Assembly (NCBI GenBank): GCA_027625915.1
Contig: JANTQA010000045.1
Coordinates: forward strand, 3,410,001 to 3,474,000
Source of the DNA: Anaeramoeba flamelloides
Taxonomy: Eukaryota > Metamonada > Anaeramoebidae
Reading direction: 5' to 3'
Length of the DNA: 64,000 nt
Position numbers and translations under genes: made by a program. The notes under the pieces are model-generated. The model was given only the letters and a program-made list of their open reading frames with translations, ran no database searches and was not told the DNA's origin. Positions 45,770 to 58,082 of the stretch are shown here, piece by piece (the first letter of the stretch is position 1; each line of letters begins with the position of its first letter).

Positions 45770-48291
45770 CTATTTTTTTTTTTTGTTTTTGAATTGTTCC
45801 ACATTAACAATTGTTAAATATACATGTGTTTTCCTGAAATAATTAAAAGAAAAATGATTACTGTGTGATGAGATAAATTATGCTGTATATTGTATATTTT
45901 CCATTTCATAGTACTTTTCAAAGGCTTACCGATTGTCCAATTTGGAATGTGTATTGAATTATTCATAACACAAAAATTAAAACTATTTTAAAAAGAAATG
46001 AAATTTTGCTTTGGAAATTCTGTTTGAATTCAAACAGAATTTCCCAAAAACAAAAAAGATTCATTTGAAGGCTGTGTTTTTTGAATATTTCCTCTTTTGG
46101 AAAGTTTATTTTTTTTTTCTTTCATAAAAATTTATGAACTTTTTTCGATTAAAGAGATTTTCAGCGAAACATTTTGTAAAGAACAAACTTTTGATGAAAA
46201 AATAAAGTGAAAATTTCATGAGAGATCAAAAAAAGAAAATTGATATTTTTCTATTTTTAAAAGAAATATTTCTATTGTCTAATATTCTGAATTGAAGTGT
46301 AAACGTTTAGTAATGATATGAAAAGAATCTTTCAATTTTTTCAATCAAATTAGATTTTGATTCGGAAATGGGAAAAATTTTCACTTCATTTATAATTTAC
46401 TTTTTTAGATAGAGTTCATAAAATTACGATCTACGCCTTTGAGAACTCTCTTTGTACAAGAAAAAGAATTGGATTAGACAGTGAAAATTTTTTCCAATTT
46501 GAGAATCAAATACCAATATAAGATTTTGCAAAAACGAAAAATTTTGTTAAATTCTACAGACAGAATACCTTTCTTGATGTAAATTAATCTTTCTAATTTA
46601 CTTTGGAATATTTTGTTCAGATCAAAATTTCTAATGTTGAAAAGAGTTTAGTTTTTTTTTTTATGTAACAAAATTTTATGAAAGAGTTTTATCTTTCACA
46701 ACTCAAATAGTGTGTAATTCTTTTTAATGAATTTCTTTTTTTGTAATATCCTTTTGTTTTTTGTAATTGATCTTCAAAGTGTTTTGTTTTTTGAAATTTT
46801 TATAGGTATTTTAACTATCTGATCTTTTTCTCTTTAGAAAAATGTTCTGAATTTAACTCAAGCGTTTTCTAATATCTTTTATAGAATAAATAGGCAGACA
46901 AAATTGAATAGGATTTGATTCCCTGTGTAAAAACTTTTCCTTTAATCTTTTTTACTTTTTTGATTTAAAAATAATTATTTGTTTTTTCAAATTCTTTCTA
47001 AAAATCAAAAATTTCAATGACAAATAACTTGTTGAGGGTTCCACTTCTTGTGGTATCAAAAACAAGAGCAAAAAAATCTGATAAAAAATATAAAGAACAA
47101 TAATATCCCAAAAACAATTCCAAAACATGGAGAGATCAGTTCTATTAGCTCAATACCATAACAAAGAATAATTAAAAAACAATTTTGTTTTTTTTATTTG
47201 AATAAAAAATTTGTCTGTAGAAAATTCAAGAGATAGATCTCTCCAGTAAACAATAAAATAATATAATAGTGGTTAAAAGGTTTCTACTTTCAAAAATGTC
47301 TTTTCAAAAGTTTTTTTTTTTAAAGTTAAAAATGTTATTGTTCGTTTTTGGAATTTACAACATTGTTTAAAAATAACTTTGAACAAAAGCGAACTTTTTT
47401 AATTATTGTTTACTAAGTGAACTAACAATTCATAGAATATTTATTTCTGGTTCTTTTGAGTAGAAAGTTAAACTTTTATAAAATTTAAAACATTTTCATA
47501 CATTTTTGTTTTCAACTTTTTAATTTTCAACTTTTTATTAAAAAATTAAATATTTTTTGTTTTAATTAAATTTTTCTCAGGAATTTTTTTTTCGTTTTGT
47601 TGATCTTGATTTTAAATTAATAATATTATTGAGTTATTATTGACCTTCAATTCAATTTTGTCAAGAAATTTGGAGTTTCAAATAGTGAAAAAAAATAATT
47701 TACAAATTATCTTATTTCGAAGTTGAGAAAAAATTGAAAATTAACTTTATTTTAATAAATAGTAAAGTAAATAAATTTATCTAAAATAACTTTAAAATCA
47801 CCCTGAGAATAGAAAAATACCCCTTAACCACCTCAGTTGTTTGAATAGATTGTTTATATCTCGGAAAATTGTCAAATAGCTTGACAAATATCTATATTTT
47901 CGATATTTTCTTCATTGTTTTTTTTTTTTATTTTTTTCTCTAAATCTACCAATTTTGATATAGCGTCAAGGACTTTGTTTTGTTTCAAATGAAATATCAT
48001 ATCTTAAATAGAAAATATTTTTTAATTGAAAAAAAAAGTAAAATGAAAAATTTAGCGAAAAGAATGAGGAGAAGACTTTTTTAATCCAATGTTTGTATTT
48101 TAATAAACTTGATTCTTTTTATAGAAGGTCTATACATTAAATGATCAATAAAACTGACAATAAACATAAAGTTAATATGGTAGTGTTTTCTTAAAGTCCT
48201 CTTCTTAAAAGAGAAATTCCTAAAAATGAAAGATCAAATTGGAAATTTTACTCATAAAATAGAGTGTTATTTTTTTTTAATTATTGGTGGA
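45770..48291. other. Gene desert upstream of the pseudokinase
   Basis: Apart from the possible first kinase exon (45930-45966, donor GGTAAGCC), only AT-rich sequence and chance ORFs. No RNA gene or clear repeat found. Confidence 0.5.
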
Positions 48292-48762
48292 TGTACCTTT
48301 ATAAATATATTCTTCATATATATTATAAATACATCATTTTTATTTTGATAAAGGCAATTACAATCTTTTCCCCACCTATTTAAATCAATTATTTTGAGAC
48401 AAAAAATAGTGTTTTCTCGTTTTATTTTTTTTTCTATTAAAAATACCCTATAAGATACCACAGGTAACTAAAGAAGAGTGGTATTGATTATTGGGAAATT
48501 ATTTCATTTTATTGTGGTATAAGTCCTTGTGCACTAATAACTGACCTAAAGGAAAAAACTAATTGGGTTAATTTCTTCTTTAGTGTATTTTGAAGGGCTT
48601 GGGTAAGTGAGGTTTTTCAGTTGAAAAAATAATTAAAACCAGAAAACACTATTTTTTGTCTCAAAATAATTGATTTAAATAGGTGGGGAAAAGATCAAAG
48701 AGAATTTAACAAAATAAAAATGATGTATTTATAGTATATTTGGCAATTCATTTGAAAGGTAC
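48292..48762. mobile_element. Foldback element with about 120-bp arms
   Basis: Left arm starts TGTACCTTTATAAATATATTC and contains AATACATCATTTTTATTTTG, CTTTTCCCCACCTATTTAAA and AATTATTTTGAGACAAAAA. The right arm (about 48643-48762) is its reverse complement and ends GAAAGGTACA. The loop is about 215 bp. No other copy in the window and no ORF of interest. Confidence 0.75.
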
Positions 48763-50240
48763 ACTGTTAAAAAAAGGGTTGTTAACCTCTACTATTACTC
48801 AAACAATATATACAATTTTTTAAATACAATTTTTCAGATCAACAACCATAAATGTTTTTGAAAAATTAGAAAAAATAAAAACAAAATATATTACTAATTT
48901 AAATTTTTCTTCAAACTTTAAGAAGTTTACCTACAAAAATAATTGGGAGTAAGGTATAAATATTGGGTTGTGAATTAGATTTTATTGATAACAGGAAGAA
49001 AAAAAAGGATGTGATTTGTTTTCGAAACATGGGTTTTATGCTTTGTGAATTGATTTTTTTTTTTTTTTGATCACACTAAATAATAAAAGTTTCATCAAAT
49101 TTTAGGATACTAAAATAAAAATAGATTCATGATGACCAAAGAATCATAAAAAAACCAATTAGAATCCTTTTTAATTATTAATAAAATTTGATGATTATAT
49201 TTTTTTAAAAAGATGGATAAATTTGACTCCCAGCCTTAAGCAATAGTGATATTTTGTTACCAAAAGTGAAATTTTTTTGATTAATAATCCTTATTTTTAC
49301 CTTTTGAAAAATTGTTTTTCAAATCATTTTCTTGTCATAATAGACTATATTTCCAAATGTAGATAATTGAAAAAGACATTAAATTTTTCCCTCTAAATAA
49401 TTTTAATACAAGTGAGGTGTATTTCCACAAAGATCCAATTAAACTTTATTAGAACTCCATTGTTCAACCAATTGGAAATTAGTTATCATTATTCAAAGAA
49501 GGCATTTTTTTAAAATTAATCTTCACTTAACTGAGATTTCTTCTTTTCTATTTAACTTTTTGAATTGTATCAAATAAAGATAATTTTGCTAAAAAAAATA
49601 ATTTTAATGAAATCTAACTTTGGGTGGTTTCTGATTGTTCTTCTGTGAACAAAAAAGCTTGGAAATTTATTCTAATAAAAAAATAGAAGAAAAACAATTT
49701 AAATAATAATAAAAATAAAATACTAAATTTAATATCATTAAATTAAGAATTTAAACATTACCCTTTATTTTTTTTTGAATTGTTGAAATTCAAAGAAAAT
49801 TTTCAAAATTTTATTTATATTTCTTCAATTATATTTTAAAAAAACGGTTTTGGAATTTCTTGATGTTTTTTTTTTTATCTATAAAATCTAATAAATATAC
49901 AAATAAATAGAAGAACCAAGAAAATCCAAGGAATTTTTTTTAATCAATTGGGGGGATAAAATGAAATATATTACTTTATGTCACTTGAACATATTACTTT
50001 AATTACTACATTTTTTTTTTTATAGAAATTTCAATAAGTAATGATAAATTTCTTTATCATTTACCAATGGTAAGATAAATACTGAATCTTTATTTTGAAT
50101 AATAAAATAGATATATATTCTTGATAATTTTGTTAATTTCGATTAGATCTTTAATCCAAATTATTTGATTTTTTTTATAGAACAGATGGTCCTATAATAA
50201 ATGATCAATATCTTTCTATATTAGACATTCGATTATTAAC
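48763..50240. other. AT-rich spacer
   Basis: No gene, RNA or repeat recognised. Confidence 0.5.
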
Positions 50241-51368
50241 CCTTAAGTGTTCTAAGTAGAACTTTCAAATCAAAAAATAAAAAAAATTAAAAACTCTCAG
50301 AAAATCATTTTTTTTTTATTTTTAATCAGCGGAAGATATTAGTAAAGAGTCTAAAATATAATATTCCACAAGTTGAATGATATATTTATAAATTATTGAG
50401 TAACCATTAATCATTAAAATTATGATATTATTTAAATATTTCGAAATATATCCATTTTCGCCTTTTGTTAGTCGAAATCAGAAAAATCCAAAATCTGAAA
50501 AATTAATTAAAATACTAACATATAATTAAAATCAAATCAAATTACAATTACTCATTAGATAAATAATAAATTAATGCTCCAAAATCTGTGAGGATGAAAA
50601 CTTTGATATTGTATATTTATAAAAATCTGTATTGTATTTTTATTCAATCTTTCTTTTATATTCTCGAATTCTTTCGAATGACTTGCTAACTTAACTAAAT
50701 CACAAAATAATCAAAAACGGGAAATTAAAAATACTCAAAATTTGACATAATCTTAATTTTTTTTCAACTCAAACAACAAATCTAAAAAAATCCTACCTTT
50801 TATTCAAGAATGTAGCTTAAAAACAAAATTTCTTTTTCTACTTTATTTGATTAATTTGGGTATATGCTAAAAGTGTTAGCCCTTTAATATTATTTTCCAA
50901 ATTGAATTTTTTGTTTAGGCGACTATGAGGATTTAATTTATGCAAAAATAGTTTTTCTTATTTGAATATATAAATTCATCAAGATAATTAAATAACATTT
51001 TCAAATTAGAATACATTCAAATATTTTAAATTGATAAAAATAAATATTATTCCAAACTCACAACAAAAATTAGTTTTCATTTTCATATCATCTTCTTCAT
51101 TTAATTGTTCCTATTGTATGATTTTTTTGATTTCCACATTCAAGAAAGGCTTAAAATCAATTAAATCGCAATATTTAAACATTATTTCTATTATAATTGT
51201 TAATATTTGTTTGTTAATTTTTATATTTATCATTCAAATTGTGGAAAAATATATTTTAGACTCTTTACTAATATCATGAACAGATTAAAAATAAAAAAAA
51301 AATGATTTTCTGAGAGTTTTGAATTTTTCTATTTTATGATTTGAAAGTTCGACTTAGAACACTCAAGG
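50241..51368. mobile_element. TIR element (about 1.13 kb) with about 130-bp inverted ends
   Basis: Left end CCTTAAGTGTTCTAAGTAGAA followed by CTTTCAAATC and ACTCTCAGAAAATCATTTT; right end AAAATGATTTTCTGAGAGT ... GATTTGAAAGTTCGACTTAGAACACTCAAGG. The arms also share GGAAGATATTAGTAAAGAGTC / GACTCTTTACTAATATC. The interior has only a chance membrane-like ORF. Non-autonomous; superfamily not determinable. Confidence 0.75.
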
Positions 51369-51970
51369 ATTGGTTAGGAAATATTTAATAATATTATTAA
51401 AGAATCAAAAAAAAAAAAAAACAAAGAGTGAATGCCCACGTTGTTTACAATTTACAGCTGTGACATTAGATAATAAATAAATCCCCCCCAAGAATGGAGA
51501 ATTGAAATTTCCCTTCTTCTGACTTTATTTGATTTTTTTTCATTCCATATATTCAGTGAACAAAGAATCCAAAAAGACAAGAATTTTTTTTAGAATTTTA
51601 GTTTGGTTATTAAGTGGAAATTTGTTCTAATCAAGTAGTAAAAAAGAAGAAAATTTTTATTTAGAAAAGATTTTTTTAAATTAAAAACTTAATTCATTTT
51701 TAAACAACAATTAAATACGAACCACATTAAAAAATACTAACCAAACAAATGTATTCCAAAAGAAAAATATTTGTCATTTTTTGTCATTTTTTATCATTTA
51801 TTTTGGATAAATTAGCTTATTTTTATTTGTGAATCTGGCTTCGCCACCTTATTTAACTTTGATTCAATTAAATTCTGATTTTTCATCAAGACTAAATCTG
51901 TTTACTTAATTGATCAATAACATTGTATTAACAAATTTTTTGTGACTCTTTCAACTTTTATATCTCACAA

Positions 51971-52212
51971 ATACTAATAAATTCAAATCAATATCTGAAA
52001 ATTTTTTCATCATTTTCCATTTTTGATATTTTTACACCTGTTTTGATTTGAAGAAAGTATTCTCTAAATTTAAATGCCCTGAAAATTTTGTAGAATTGGT
52101 TAGATTTCAAAATATTTCTTTCTCTGAGTTGTTTTCAAAGTTAAACTCCTAGTTATACAAAAATTGAAATTGATCTAAAAATTTTATTCAAAATATTGGA
52201 ATTTATCAAATT
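51971..52212. mobile_element. Foldback element family H, copy 2
   Basis: Ends ATACTAATAAATTCAAATC and ATTGGAATTTATCAAATT, inner arms CATTTTCCATTTTTGATA / AAAAATTGAAATTGATC. It lies just upstream of the SAM synthetase gene, about 200 bp from its ATG. Confidence 0.65.
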
Positions 52213-52411
52213 ATCAAATTTTAACAAAGAATTACATTCAGTGTGTATGTGTTTTGAAATTTTTTACCATTTCAACAACAAGTATTATGATAAAGTTATC
52301 CCTCAAATATTAATATCAAAAATTTTGATCATTTCTTTTGTTTTTCTCTTTACGAAAAAAATTTTTTCAGAACCTATTTTACACAACAAATTTATTTTAA
52401 TTTAAAAAAAT

Positions 52412-54019
52412 ATGACAAACAAACTGAATACTTTTTTATTTACCAGTGAATCTGTTTGTAGAGGGTTTGTTTTTAAATTTATTGATTTCACGTTAATTTG
52501 AACTTCTTTGAAAAACAAATAAAACAAAAAAAACAATGATTACTTTTCTCATAATTTCATCTGCTTATTAAAAATGAACATAATAAAAACCAAATTAATT
52601 TATTAAATCTAAAACCTAATAGACACCCAGACAAGTTATGCGACTATGTATCCGATTCTATTTTGGATGCCTATTTAGAACAAGATCCAAATTCTAAAGT
52701 AGCCTGTGAAACAGCGGCCAAAACAGGGCTTGTCTTTGTTTTTGGTGAAATAACTTCAAAAGGTCTTGTGAATATCCCAAAAGTTGTTCGAAAGGCGGTC
52801 AAGGAAATCGGATATGATAACTCCACTAAAGGTTTTGATTACAAAACATGCAACGTTCTTCTTGCAATTGAACACCAATCATTAGAAATTGCCAAGGCTG
52901 TTTATTTAAAGAAAGAAGAAAAAAATATCGGAGCTGGTGATCAAGTAAGAAACTTTTTTTTCTCCCTTTTTGAGTTTTTTTATTCTTGTATGTTTTTTGT
53001 AGTCTTTGATCAAAACCCAAGTAATTTGGAATCAAAAAAAAACCTTTCTTTTTCTTTTGATTTTGAAATTAAAATCTGTCACACTTCATGTTTTTTAAAT
53101 TTGTTAAAAAACACAATCAATGAAACCAATTCTAATTTAAAAGGGGATTATGTTTGGTTATGCAACGAATGAAACTGAAGAAATGATGCCTTTAACACAT
53201 GTTCTTGCAAATAAGCTTGCACAGCAATTAGAAAAAGTCAGAGTTGAAAAAATTTTGCCATGGGTGCTTCCAGACGGGAAGACACAGGTAACCGTCGAGT
53301 ATTCTAAAGACAAAAACGGGCACTTAACCCCATTAAGAATTCACACGGTTTTAATTTCGACTCAGCATTTAGAAACAGCAGACAAGGAAACTATTCAAGA
53401 AGGGTTAATGAAGCACGTTGTTGGACCTATCCTCCCAAAGAAATATCTTGACGAAAACACAAAATATTTCCTCAACGCATCTGGGAAATTTGTCACAGGC
53501 GGGCCAAAGGGAGACGCAGGATTGACAGGAAGAAAAATCATTGTTGATTCGTATGGAGGCTTTGGGTCCCATGGCGGTGGGTGCTTTAGTGGGAAGGATT
53601 GCACCAAAGTTGATCGATCAGGATCATATGCAACAAGATGGGTTGCCAAATCCTTAGTCGCTGCTGGCTTGTGTGATCGTTGCTTAATCCAAGTTTCGTA
53701 TGGTATTGGAATGGTTGATCCAATCTCAATCTATGTCGACACATTTGGCACAGGAACCAAAAGCGACAAAGAAATTCTACAAATTATTAAAAAGAATTTC
53801 GATTTAACTCCTTATGGTATCATTTCTCAATTGGATCTTAAACGACCAATATATAAAAAAACATCCTGTTATGGACACTTTGGTAGAAACGACCCAGATT
53901 TTACCTGGGAAATTCCTAGAAAATTGGATATAAAAATCGAAGAAATCGGGAAAAACGAAAAAATCCAAGAAATTAGAGAAATAGAAAAAGAAATTGATAA
54001 AAAAAAAGAAAAAAATTAA
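52412..54019 (+). CDS. S-adenosylmethionine synthetase (methionine adenosyltransferase)
   Basis: Exons 52412-52464, 52623-52944 and 53144-54019 join in phases 2 and 0 to give 416 aa (family about 390-400). The enzyme makes S-adenosylmethionine from ATP and methionine in the cytosol and supplies methylation and polyamine synthesis. All signatures are present: FTSES and GHPDKLCD at the N-terminus, [16 protein letters not shown] (ATP-binding), [13 protein letters not shown], and the phosphate-binding loop [20 protein letters not shown]. It is eukaryotic in character. Two oddities: the usual x-E before GHPDK is Cys-Arg (ESVCRG), and the P-loop reads GCFSGKDC where most enzymes have GAFSGKDP. The last about 30 residues are a Lys/Glu/Ile tail ([20 protein letters not shown]) beyond the usual end. 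Introns are 158 and 199 bp. The split in the first HPDK motif makes the 53-bp first exon easy to miss. Confidence 0.95.
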
Positions 54020-54433
54020 ACAGGTGTGAATTGGTTGTGTGTATTTTCTCTTTTTCAAAGTTTTTTTATTTTATTTTGTTTTTGAAAAAAAAAAATTATG
54101 GTGCTCTTAATATCAACCTAAGATTTTAATAACTCATTTTTTAATACTAATTTACTTAGTTTCAATTTTGAAAATCACTGGATTTTATTTTTTATCATAA
54201 AGTTCTAATTTAATAATTTTTCATAATTTTTTTATATTTTCTTTTCTCAGATAATTTTTGTGTAGTGGCAAAAATTTACTATTTCTTCAAATGAAAAATA
54301 TAAAATACCCATAGATTTAAAATCTTCTTATCAAATCAAAGAGATATAAATACCAAAAAATCAAAAGTTTTTTTTGAATTAAAATTTTAAAAAAAAGTAA
54401 ATATGGTTTTTTTTTATAATAGTTCGAAATATT

Positions 54434-54860
54434 ACCGTTTTGGTTAAAAAGTGAAACAGGAAAAAAAGTGAAACACAGTTTTTAATTGTGGGCATTACTG
54501 AAAATGAAAAGTAAAATCGATAAAAAGAAGAAAACAATTAATTTCAAATAATAATCCATTATATTATTTTCAATCAAACCAACAAATACAATTTAAATCT
54601 ACTTGATTTATCCAAATTGTTGATGTGGTTTTGGAGATCCAAAAAATTGTCAATTTGTTGAACAAATTTTTAATTTATTGATCAATCAAAGAAAAGCCCA
54701 TACCGAAAGATAGGTTTAAAAAAACTGTTATTGTTCTGAATACTTCATTTTGAGTTTATTTATTTATTTATTCTTTTTTTTCATTGATCTTGGTTTTCAT
54801 TTTCAATTTCTATTAATGTTCCCAATTAAAAACCGTGTTGATCTTTTTTTCCACAATGGT
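54434..54860. mobile_element. MITE family C, copy 3
   Basis: Same length and order as 5417-5843: starts ACCGTTTTGGTTAAAAAGTG, ends TTTTTTTCCACAATGGT. About 90% identity by eye over the full 427 bp, so these two are the youngest pair of the family here. Confidence 0.85.
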
Positions 54861-56873
54861 TACACAAAAAAAAATAAATTTTTTGAAAAGTTTATGTATT
54901 GGCTATTATTTCTTTGAAAAAAATAGAAAAGACTTTGTTAAACTTAATTATATTAATTATTTATCACAGTTGAATAGACCTATAAGATATCTCTAACGTA
55001 AAAATGTGGTGTGATTAATTGAAGAAAACAATAAACTATCACAGTGATATATATATATACTGATCTGAAACTTGACACTTATTAATAATAATAATAATAA
55101 TAATCGTGTCAAGCTAGATGAATTTTTATCACATGTATTAATGAAAGGGGGTATATTAATCCCTGTAGATTGTTTTATTTTAATAAAAATTTTATTTATA
55201 TCTGAAAAAAGTCCCTCATTTTTTTAAAACTGTATTTTTTTATAAAAAGTTTTAATTTTAACAATTGAAAGTAAAAAAAAAAAATAATATATTTGTGTTT
55301 TTTTAAATTTCTGTAATAAAATGAACTTTTAAAATTGGATTATTAAAAATTATCTTATAAAATTATAATAAAAATATCATTAGATAATTGTTTAATTTTG
55401 AAAAAATATAAAAGTTCAACAGAATCCAATTCTTTAAATAAACTCTACTTGTAGAACAATTTGGATGTAAAACAATTGTGATCTACAAGCTTGTTTTAAT
55501 TTTTTCCTGATAATTTGCAAAATTGATTATATCACTTTTTAAACAATGAGTTTTTCAATGAATTTCATTAATATATGAATATCAAGAGAAGAAATTATTA
55601 TACTTATTCTCGATTATTATATGTTATTTAACTATTCTTTAAGATGTTTGAGAAAAATTATTATATAATTATTCTTTTTCATTTATTTTTTGAATTTTTT
55701 TTTTTTTTTTTTTTTTTTTTGGTGAAAATGATAAAAAAAGTGACTTCATTTTTTAGTAGATAATTTTTGTAGTTTGATCTTTTATTTTTTAAAGTTCTTT
55801 TTTAATAGTTAAATTACATAAAACAAATATTACATTCACTTATTATTTAATTTTGACTCTGATATTTAGATGTGTATATTTTAAAGAAAAAAGAAGCATG
55901 GCTTTTTATTTTCATTAAAAAGATTAAAAAATTCACAAAGGGTTGTTTTAAGCAACTTTAGATAAAAAAATAGAAATGTTAGGTAAATATAAAAATATTT
56001 TTTCTCAGAAGGTGAATAATAGTAAATTGGTCATATTCTCCCAAAAATTGTCACAATAAAAAATATCTCATAATCTCAATAGTATAATACTTGATAATTC
56101 AGAATTATATCTTTTTTTAAAAACTGTTTTTTTTTCAAAAGTTGATTTTTTATAATTTAAAATGACCAATCGAAATAAACAAAAAATCTTTTATTTAACT
56201 TTTTTTTTAGTATGTATTATTATGAAAGAATCCAATAAATCAAATTAAAGAGATACATTTTCAACTTTATAAAGACTCTACAATTCAAAAAAAAAAAACC
56301 AAAAAATATAATTAACCATATTTACTTAAGGTAATCTACAAAATAATACATTTGCGATTATGTGTTAATATTTTTTTATGATATTTAAACGAACTTTTTT
56401 GAAATTTTAATAGTTGGGCACAAGTAATTTTCTTTTTTTTTTTTCATTGACTTTTAAATTCATATAAATTATTTCAAATATTTTTAAAATTAAAATTGTA
56501 ATTTACTTTTTGTTTCTAAAATTGTACTTTTCCAATATAATTTATTTTTTTACTTTTACTAAATTTATTTTACTTGTAATACAATAATTATTCATAAAAC
56601 GTCGATTAAAAGACTCATTTTTTACCAAGATACACTTGTTAAAAATCAGTATCTTCACACAAAAATTATCAGAAAAAATGTAAAACTACATCATTTTGAA
56701 TGTCTACCTATTTAAACCTCGTTGAAAAATTATTACAATTATTTTAAATTACTCATATTTTCAGTGTTATATATTTAATGAACAGATATAAAAAATACTC
56801 TTTTACTACAAACTTGGTTGTTTTTTTTTTTTTTTTTTTAATTTTTGAAGGGGGGGAATTAATATTCAATTAC
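54861..56873. other. Gene desert with microsatellites
   Basis: Contains an (AAT)n run at about 55083-55103 inside a small hairpin (GCTTGACACG-like arms: CTTGACAC at 55071 and GTGTCAAG at 55106), poly-T 55688-55720 and 56818-56839. No gene seen. Confidence 0.5.
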
Positions 56874-57322
56874 AGCTGTTAGGTTTTTGGGGTTTAAAAG
56901 AATGGGGGGAAATCTAATATTTTTATCTATTCCTTTGAATTATAGAAAACTGCAGTTGAGATTCTTTTACTACTTTTTTATATAAAGAGAAAACTTTATA
57001 AATTTTCAGTTCATTTTTTAAAATTAAAAAAAAAATCCATAAAGTTTCTTGAGTTTTCTGTTTATTAGTGAAGTGTTCTAGGTTTTTTTGAGGTTTTCTA
57101 TTTTATTTCTGAAGTTTTCTAGGTTTTTTTACTTTTTGAAATAAACAGAAAATTTTAATAAATTTTCGGTTTGTTTCAAAAAGTAAAAAAAAAACCCAAC
57201 TAAAATCTATTGATTTTCCAAATAAATAGAAAACTTAAAAAAACCTAACGAAAATCAAGATATTTTACTGATAAAACAGAAAAACTCAAGAAAACATAGT
57301 CGCCTGAAAGCACTCTACGGTA
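56874..57322. repeat. Modular hairpin family G cluster
   Basis: Full-length-looking array: GCTGTTAGG start, second palindrome (about 56890-56950), leader GTGAAGTGTTCTAGG, first palindrome ACTTTTTGAAATAAACAGAAAA / inverse (about 57130-57185), CCTAACGAAAATC, and the end tail GCACTCTACGGTA at about 57309-57321. Confidence 0.75.
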
Positions 57323-57534
57323 TGTGGTAACACTTCTTTAATTTCTAAATTATTGTTTCAAAATAGCAAAAAAGAAACCTAATGTTCACTATCTTTAATC
57401 AACAATAATACAAATAATGAGTCTTATTTTGAATATTATCAAGGATACTATTTTTTCATTGTTATTATTTATGGATTAATTGTTTCACCCAAATTTTATG
57501 ATTTTTTTTAAAGGGGATGGGCAGTCCCAAATAT

Positions 57535-57860
57535 AAATTGTTATTTTATTATTGAAGAAGTGTAAAATACAATCCAGTTTCCCTTAGACTTAAACCCCCC
57601 TTTCAGAAAATTAAGCGTAAAATTATAAATTTCACGGTTATTAATTAATGAAAATAATTTCCAACTATCACAGTCTAAAATCAATTCATTAAGATTTATT
57701 TCTTTTAATTTATGGTGAAAAAATTAATCTATTTTTTTCATAAGAAGGGCAGACCCAGATAAAAATAATTAATATTTTCTATTATTTTTTTCTGTTCATG
57801 TTTTAAACATAGGTGACAAAATTGATTTGAATTTTTATTTATTTTTTAACAATATCTTTT
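57535..57860 (-). mobile_element. LINE 3' end fragment
   Basis: The reverse complement reads ...ATCTGGGTCTGCCCTTCTTA then GAAAAAAATAGATTAAT, i.e. the same C-P-S-Y-E-K-N-R-L segment as in 35700-35980, ending with GGATTGTATTTTACACTTC before an A-run. Strongly 5' truncated, as LINE copies usually are. Confidence 0.75.
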
Positions 57861-58082
57861 TTGGCAATTAGTAAATGTTTTGAATTTTGGGATAGTTGAA
57901 CTATATGGATAACTTAAATACCATTGGGGTTTTAAATAAAGAGTTTTGATCTTTAATTCTTTTGGAAAACCATCCACCATTTCTCGCTATTGGAATTCAA
58001 TAAAATCTGTTATTAATCCAAAATTTGCATTGAAAAAGGAATTTTTGTGGAAAATAATATTATGCTTGCTTCAATTTAAATT

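Noticed and set aside
51031-51279. 82-codon ORF resembling a membrane protein.
   Set aside because: Lies inside the TIR element and its end is part of the inverted arm. Ile/Phe/Ser-rich translation is typical of AT-rich chance ORFs.
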